From Gammaproteobacteria bacterium (lineage in GTDB: Bacteria > Pseudomonadota > Gammaproteobacteria > UWMA-0217): a stretch of DNA of 5,013 nt. This document shows positions 1 to 3,900 of this stretch, piece after piece; the first letter of the stretch is position 1; each line of letters starts with the position of its first letter. The DNA lies in contig DRPO01000306.1 in the NCBI GenBank assembly GCA_011330835.1, positions 1 through 5,013 of the forward strand. The letters run 5' to 3'. Made by a program: the position numbers and the translations under genes. The notes beneath the pieces were generated by a model. That model was not told the origin of the DNA. It saw only the letters and a program-made list of their open reading frames with translations, and made no database searches.

Positions 1-30
1 CGGCTGCCGTAGATTACGCGCTCCGTTCGC

Positions 31-106
31 GGGGCTATAGCTCAGCTGGGAGAGCGCAACACTGGCAGTGTTGAGGTCGGCGGTTCGATCCCGCCTAGCT
101 CCACCA
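31..106 (+). tRNA. tRNA-Ala (anticodon GGC)
   Basis: A complete cloverleaf can be folded. The 7-bp acceptor stem is 31-37 with 96-102 (one G-U pair), the D stem is GCTC/GAGC (40-43 with 52-55), and the anticodon stem is CAACA/TGTTG (57-61 with 69-73). The loop CTGGCAG holds anticodon GGC at 64-66, and the T stem GGCGG/CCGCC encloses TTCGATC. The discriminator A is at 103 and CCA is encoded at 104-106. GGC decodes alanine GCC and GCU codons. No promoter is visible in the 30 bases upstream, so transcription starts outside the window. No terminator follows, so it is probably co-transcribed with the small ORF and tRNA-Glu downstream. Confidence 0.97.
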
Positions 107-146
107 AATTCCGGAACTGGCGACAGGCTCGGAAAGCTGGGACGCC

Positions 147-356
147 ATGCACCGTTTGGGAAGAATCATTACCTGGTCGGGAGTCTTGATCTCCGCGCTG
201 GGAACCATCGCCGGCCTGGCCCTGATGAGCCAACAGCCGCCGCTGGCAAAGTTCTTCCTGATGCTGGTTCCGATCGGATTTGTGTTGCTGCTGACCGGCG
301 TGGTAACCGCCGTCATGACGGACGACACAGACAACAGCCCGGTTGATCCGGACTGA
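147..356 (+). CDS. Small two-helix membrane protein between two tRNA genes
   Basis: This 69-residue protein is not recognised as a named family. Residues about 7-27 and 36-57 are two hydrophobic stretches long enough to span the membrane, joined by a short loop (SQQPPLAK). The N-terminus carries R3 and R6. The C-terminus is short and acidic (D59, D60, D62, D67, D69). This is the pattern of a small inner-membrane hairpin protein with the N-terminus probably cytoplasmic. The ATG at 147 lies 40 bases after the tRNA-Ala CCA end. Only weak purine stretches precede it (GGAAAG at 131-136, GGGA at 139-142), so the ribosome site is poor. The stop codon lies five bases before tRNA-Glu. Support is the hydrophobic pattern and the tight fit between the tRNAs. 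It could still be a chance ORF, though two clean membrane segments make that less likely. No function is proposed. Confidence 0.62.
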   Translation: MHRLGRIITWSGVLISALGTIAGLALMSQQPPLAKFFLMLVPIGFVLLLTGVVTAVMTDDTDNSPVDPD

Positions 357-361
357 CCCAG

Positions 362-437
362 GTCCCCTTCGTCTAGAGGCCTAGGACTCCGCCCTTTCAC
401 GGCGGCAACAGGGGTTCGAACCCCCTAGGGGACGCCA
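362..437 (+). tRNA. tRNA-Glu (anticodon TTC)
   Basis: The acceptor stem GTCCCCT (362-368) pairs with AGGGGAC (427-433). The anticodon stem CCGCC/GGCGG (389-393 with 401-405) encloses loop CTTTCAC with anticodon TTC at 396-398. The T arm contains GGTTCGAACC. The discriminator G is at 434 and CCA is encoded at 435-437. TTC decodes glutamate GAA and GAG. A strong intrinsic terminator begins eight bases after the CCA, which marks this as the last gene of the unit. Confidence 0.97.
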
Positions 438-444
438 ATTCAGA

Positions 445-470
445 GGGCTCGCATTCGCGAGCCCTTTTTT
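445..470 (+). terminator. Intrinsic terminator after tRNA-Glu
   Basis: A perfect 8-bp GC-rich stem, GGGCTCGC (445-452) with GCGAGCCC (457-464), has loop ATTC and runs straight into six T residues (465-470). A444 can also pair with T465. It lies just after the tRNA-Glu CCA end and should end the tRNA-Ala / small ORF / tRNA-Glu transcript. Confidence 0.93.
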
Positions 471-541
471 ATACTTCTCGCGATCAGGAATACCCCGTTC
501 AGGGCGCGCATCTTTTCGCCGATAGCCGCGTTGTAAAAACT
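471..541 (+). repeat. Left inverted arm of the element
   Basis: Bases 471-508 match the reverse complement of 785-822 with one mismatch. From 509 to 541 the match is patchy but keeps TTTTCG, CGA, AGC and TAAAAACT in the same order as the right arm, with one single-base length difference. The better-conserved outer part suggests that the ends are the functional portion. Confidence 0.85.
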
Positions 542-575
542 TGACGTATCAAAAGCCCCATATATTGTCGCGGCT

Positions 576-595
576 CAGTCGGTGCGTACCGACTG
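576..595. repeat. Perfect 8-bp hairpin in the element core
   Basis: CAGTCGGT (576-583) pairs exactly with ACCGACTG (588-595) around the loop GCGT. It is followed by TTCCCTCC rather than a T run, so it is not a good intrinsic terminator. Its role is unknown; it may simply be structure within the element. Confidence 0.7.
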
Positions 596-626
596 TTCCC
601 TCCACGACCGAATCCCCACCACCCCT

Positions 627-705
627 CCGTCATTCCGGGCTGAGTGGAGCGAAGACCCGGAATCCAGAACGAGGCGCTGGATTCCCGCTTTCGCGGGAAT
701 GACGG
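627..705. repeat. Dispersed GTCATTCC-type palindromic repeat with a dRS3-like core
   Basis: The ends CCGTCATTCC (627-636) and GGAATGACGG (696-705) are exact reverse complements. Inside, ATTCCGGG (632-639) pairs with CCCGGAAT (656-663), and GGAATCCAG (659-667) pairs with CTGGATTCC (677-685). ATTCCCGCTTTCGCGGGAAT (681-700) is a self-complementary palindrome, so the stems are mutually exclusive alternatives. Bases 681-700 fit the ATTCCC-N8-GGGAAT pattern known from neisserial dRS3 repeats; similar repeats are widespread in proteobacteria, so this does not imply Neisseria. Its reverse-strand translation contains SFPRKRESS, a familiar spurious peptide from such repeats. Confidence 0.82.
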
Positions 706-719
706 ACGAGGGGCAGTGA

Positions 720-734
720 CGGAGTGAAACTCCG
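720..734. repeat. Short 6-bp hairpin
   Basis: CGGAGT (720-725) pairs exactly with ACTCCG (729-734) around a GAA loop. It lies between the dispersed repeat and the right arm of the element. No function can be assigned. Confidence 0.5.
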
Positions 735-752
735 ACCGCAATCCTCCCCCTG

Positions 753-822
753 AGTTTTTACGCCTTGCTCTCGACGAAAATCCACGCGCCCTGAACGCGG
801 TATTCCTGATCGCGAGAAGTAT
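753..822 (-). repeat. Right inverted arm of the element
   Basis: This is the reverse-complement partner of 471-541. The outer 38 bases are almost identical and the inner part has diverged. Its outermost 24 bases also pair with the adjacent degenerate third copy at 821-844. Confidence 0.85.
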
Positions 823-844
823 GCTTCCCGCGCTCAGGAATACC
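799..844. repeat. 46-nt hairpin formed by the right arm and a third arm copy
   Basis: GGTATTCCTGA (799-809) pairs exactly with TCAGGAATACC (834-844). The inner part continues with CGCG (811-814) against CGCG (829-832) and GAAG (816-819) against CTTC (824-827), leaving a TATG loop at 820-823 and only two mismatched positions. The downstream half (821-844) is a degenerate direct copy of the left arm's first 24 bases (21 of 24 identical). It is therefore a third terminal sequence placed head to head with the right arm. Confidence 0.8.
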
Positions 845-972
845 TCAATCCCGACGACCGGGTTCTCATTCCAGCCGCCACCGACTCCAGTTCCGATCCC
901 TACCCGCGGATAAGCAACAATGACTGGACCAGATCATTCACGGTCGGCGCGCCCGACCGTCCAAACCCTACG
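845..972 (+). other. Leader region of the large surface-protein gene
   Basis: No complete gene and no convincing -35/-10 pair is visible. The reading frame of the downstream gene stays open upstream to 754 (stop TGA at 751-753) but holds no ATG, GTG or TTG before 973. The one clear structure is the hairpin at 940-960. The promoter may lie within the element at 471-822 or be of a non-sigma70 type. Confidence 0.5.
940..960 (+). promoter_or_regulatory. Perfect hairpin just before the large gene's start codon
   Basis: ACGGTCGG (940-947) pairs exactly with CCGACCGT (953-960) around a CGCGC loop and ends 12 bases before the ATG at 973. No T run follows, so it is not an intrinsic terminator. No Shine-Dalgarno-like sequence is visible between it and the ATG (961-972 is CCAAACCCTACG). 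It could be an operator or an mRNA structure limiting translation. The structure is seen; the role is inferred. Confidence 0.5.
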
Positions 973-3900
973 ATGGCGAAAAATAAAACCAGAAATCACC
1001 GCCCGATCATCGAAGAAGTCGAACCGAGAATCCTCTACTCGGCCGATTTCGCGCCCGCCGTACTCGCCGATCCCCTGGCGGAAGCCGGCCTGCCCGCCGA
1101 GATCCGCGTCGTCGATGCGCCCGCGAGCGACGCCGCGCCGGAACCCATCGCCCCGATCACCCGCGATGAGGACATCCTCATCGACCCTCCGGAAACCCGC
1201 GCGCCCCACGAACTGGTCATCGTCGATACCGCCACGCCCGACTACCAGCAACTGGTCGACGACATCACCGACCAGGCCGACGGCGACCGCCAGATCGAAG
1301 TCGTCCTGCTCGACGCATCGCGCGATGGCGTCACGCAACTCTCCGAGATCCTGCAACGCCATGCCGATCTCGACGCGGTCCACCTGATCTCCCACGGCGC
1401 CGACGGCGAACTGAGCCTGGGCGACACCGTCCTCGACGCCGACAGCCTGCTGGCCAATCGCGAAGCCTTCCGGGACTGGGGCGCAGCCTTCAGCGAGGAA
1501 GGCGACCTGCTGATCTATGGCTGCAATCTCGCCGCCAGCGAGGAAGGCAAGAACCTGGTCGATACGCTGTCGCAACTCACCGGAACCGATGTCGCGGCCT
1601 CCGATGACCTGACCGGCAACGCGGCGCGGGGCGGAGACTGGGAGCTGGAATATCGACAAGGGGATATTCAGGCAGATGTCGCCCTGAGCGCCGACGCGCA
1701 ATCAAGTTACTCAGGCGTTCTCGGCGCGGCGCCTACCAACATTACCCTGAGCCAGTCGACATCGGTCGCTATCGCCAATGCCGGGTTTGAATCCGGAACA
1801 ACGGACTGGGCGCCATTTCCGTCCGATTCTGGCGTTGGCGAGCCCAGTTCCAGCTTGTATACAGACGGCGCCCCTAAAGGATCTTATCTCGCCTATCTTG
1901 CATCCGACGTATCGGGAAATCAGTTTTCCCAAACGCTGGCTGAAACCTTCGAAGCAAACCGGAGCTATACGCTCAGCGCCTTGGTTGGCGATAACAACTA
2001 CGATGCCCAAGATGCTTCCGGCTGGGAAATGCGGCTGTATGCGGGAAGCCAGTTGTTGGGGACCGTTTCCAACGCTGACTTTGATCCTGCCAACGATGAA
2101 TTCATCAAAGCAACGCTACACCTTGACGCCGATACGCTTTCAAACTACTCGGCGAACCATGGCAATCCCCTGAAAATAGAATTCTACAACACAGGGGATC
2201 CTGCCGTTGTGGACGACTGGGTTCATTTCGACGACGTACAACTCGAATACACCTACCTCAATGTCGCCGACAGCGCACCCAATGGAACCATCGTCGGCGA
2301 TGTCGCCAGCGTTACCGACCCCGACACCGGCGACACTTTCACCTACAGCCTTGCTGACAACGCCGGCGGGCGCTTCGCCATCGACAACAACACCGGCGTC
2401 ATCACCGTCGCCGACGGCTCCCTGCTCGACTACGCCAGCAACAGCAGCCACGACATCACGATCCGCGCCACCGATCAGACCGGCCTGACCTATGACGAGG
2501 TCTTCACCATCCAGGTGCGCCCGCCGATCAACAGCCTGCCGACCAGCGTCAGCGTCGACGAGGACAGCAGCATCACGTTCAGCGCCGCCAACGGCAACGC
2601 GGTCAAGGTACAGAGCGACAATCCCGCCAGCACGCCGATGGACGTGACACTCAGCGTCAGCCATGGCGTATTGACGCTCAGCCAGACCACCGGACTCACC
2701 TTTATTTCCGGTGACGGCGCCGCCGACGCCAGCCTGCGCATCATCGGCGCGCGGTCCGATATCAACGCCGCGCTGGATGGGATGACTTATACGCCGAACG
2801 CCAATTACAACGGCTCGGACGCCCTCCAGATCAGCAGTTGGGACGACGCCGGGCTGCTCGGCTATTACAGCTTCGACGACAGCGGCGACCTCGGCGCGGA
2901 CACCGGGCCGGGCACAGCCAATAACGGCGCGGTCACGGGCGTCGCCTCCAGCGCCGATGCGACCCGAGGCAATGTGGCCAGTTTCGTCGCCGCCAATAGC
3001 GCCGACGTGATCAACATCGCCGGGCTGTATGGCCAACCCGGCGATGTCACCTTGAGCGCCTGGATCGATTTCAACGGCGTCGATCCCGGCGAAGTCATTT
3101 CACTGGGGGACGCGGTAATGCTCCGCGCCGGCGATTGGGGCGCCGGAGCCGACGCCATGAGCGGCATCTTCTACGACGGCGGCAGCTGGAAAGAAACCAA
3201 ACTCTCCACCGACCTCTCCGGAACCGGCTGGCGTCACGTCGCCTACACCTTCGACGACGCCGCCAACACCCAGAATCTCTATATCGACGGCGAACTGGTC
3301 GCCAGCAGCAACTATACGGCTTCGATCAGCTACACCGCCCCCGCCAGCGCCGGCGGCGCGCTGGCCAACTCCACCATTGGCCATCATGCCGACCCGGATC
3401 AACCGGATTTCTACTTCGACGGCAAGATCGACGACGCCCGCGTGTACAACCGCGCCCTGACTCAGACTGAAATCCAGAACATCATGGCGGCGCCGATGGA
3501 TGCTTCCACGGATTCAGTGGCGATTACCGTGAATGCGGCGAATGACGCGCCAACCGGGCAACCCGCCATCACCGGCGTTACCCAGGTAGGCGAAACCCTC
3601 GCGGTCGATACATCAAGCGTCTCCGACCCTGACGGGCTGGGCGCATTCTCCTACCAGTGGCTGCGCGACGGCGCGGAAATCAGTGGCGCAACCGCCGGAA
3701 CCTATACGCTCACGCAGGACGATTTCAACAGCAAGATCCGCGTCGAAGTCCGCTATACCGATGCGGCGGGTACCGACGAGGGCCCACTAACCTCAGCGCA
3801 AACGGCGGATGTCACGATGAGTGAAGCCGCCGCCCTTGCAACCGGATTCGTGACCACCTGGAAAACGGATAACCCCGGCGCTTCCGCAAACAACGAGATC

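Larger units (their letters stand above)
471..822. mobile_element. Putative MITE-like element with long inverted ends, no transposase
   Basis: The segment is bounded by inverted arms. The outermost 38 bases (471-508 and 785-822) are reverse complements with a single mismatch. Weaker complementarity continues inward to about 541 and 753, including matched TTTTCG and TAAAAACT blocks. The core (542-752) has no convincing gene but carries at least four small palindromes. A TA dinucleotide sits at both outer borders (472-473 and 820-821), which would suit a TA-target element, but since it lies within the symmetric arms it is not proof of a target duplication. The element starts directly after the T tract of the tRNA-Glu terminator. 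The structure fits a non-autonomous inverted-repeat element. Mobility itself is inferred and no transposase is visible in the window. Confidence 0.6.

Noticed and set aside
68..346. Plus-strand 92-codon ORF overlapping tRNA-Ala
   Set aside because: It starts within the tRNA and is a shifted frame of the small membrane-protein ORF; its translation is Arg/Gly/Ala-rich with no hydrophobic segments.
541..566. Possible sigma70 promoter TTGACG ... TATATT
   Set aside because: The spacer is only 14 bases, too short for a normal promoter, and no better pair is seen nearby.
499..741. Reverse-strand 80-codon ORF containing SFPRKRESS
   Set aside because: This peptide is the usual spurious translation of the GTCATTCC-type dispersed repeat; the region is non-coding repeat DNA.
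362..822. Genomic island attachment site at tRNA-Glu
   Set aside because: I found no second copy of the tRNA-Glu 3' end downstream in the window and no integrase gene.
920..1387. Plus-strand 155-codon ORF starting at ATG 920
   Set aside because: It is in a different frame from the large gene and overlaps the DUF4347 coding region. It is rich in Ser, Pro, Arg and Thr, as expected of a shifted frame.
934..1701. Reverse-strand 255-codon ORF
   Set aside because: It lies opposite the LEPR-XLL/DUF4347 coding sequence, whose plus-strand translation has clear family motifs. Long antisense frames are expected in DNA with strong GC3 bias.
2140..3036. Reverse-strand 298-codon ORF
   Set aside because: It is antisense to the cadherin, tandem-95 and LamG domains. 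Its Gly/Ala/Val/Asp-rich translation is the typical mirror of a GC3-rich gene and has no recognisable domain.
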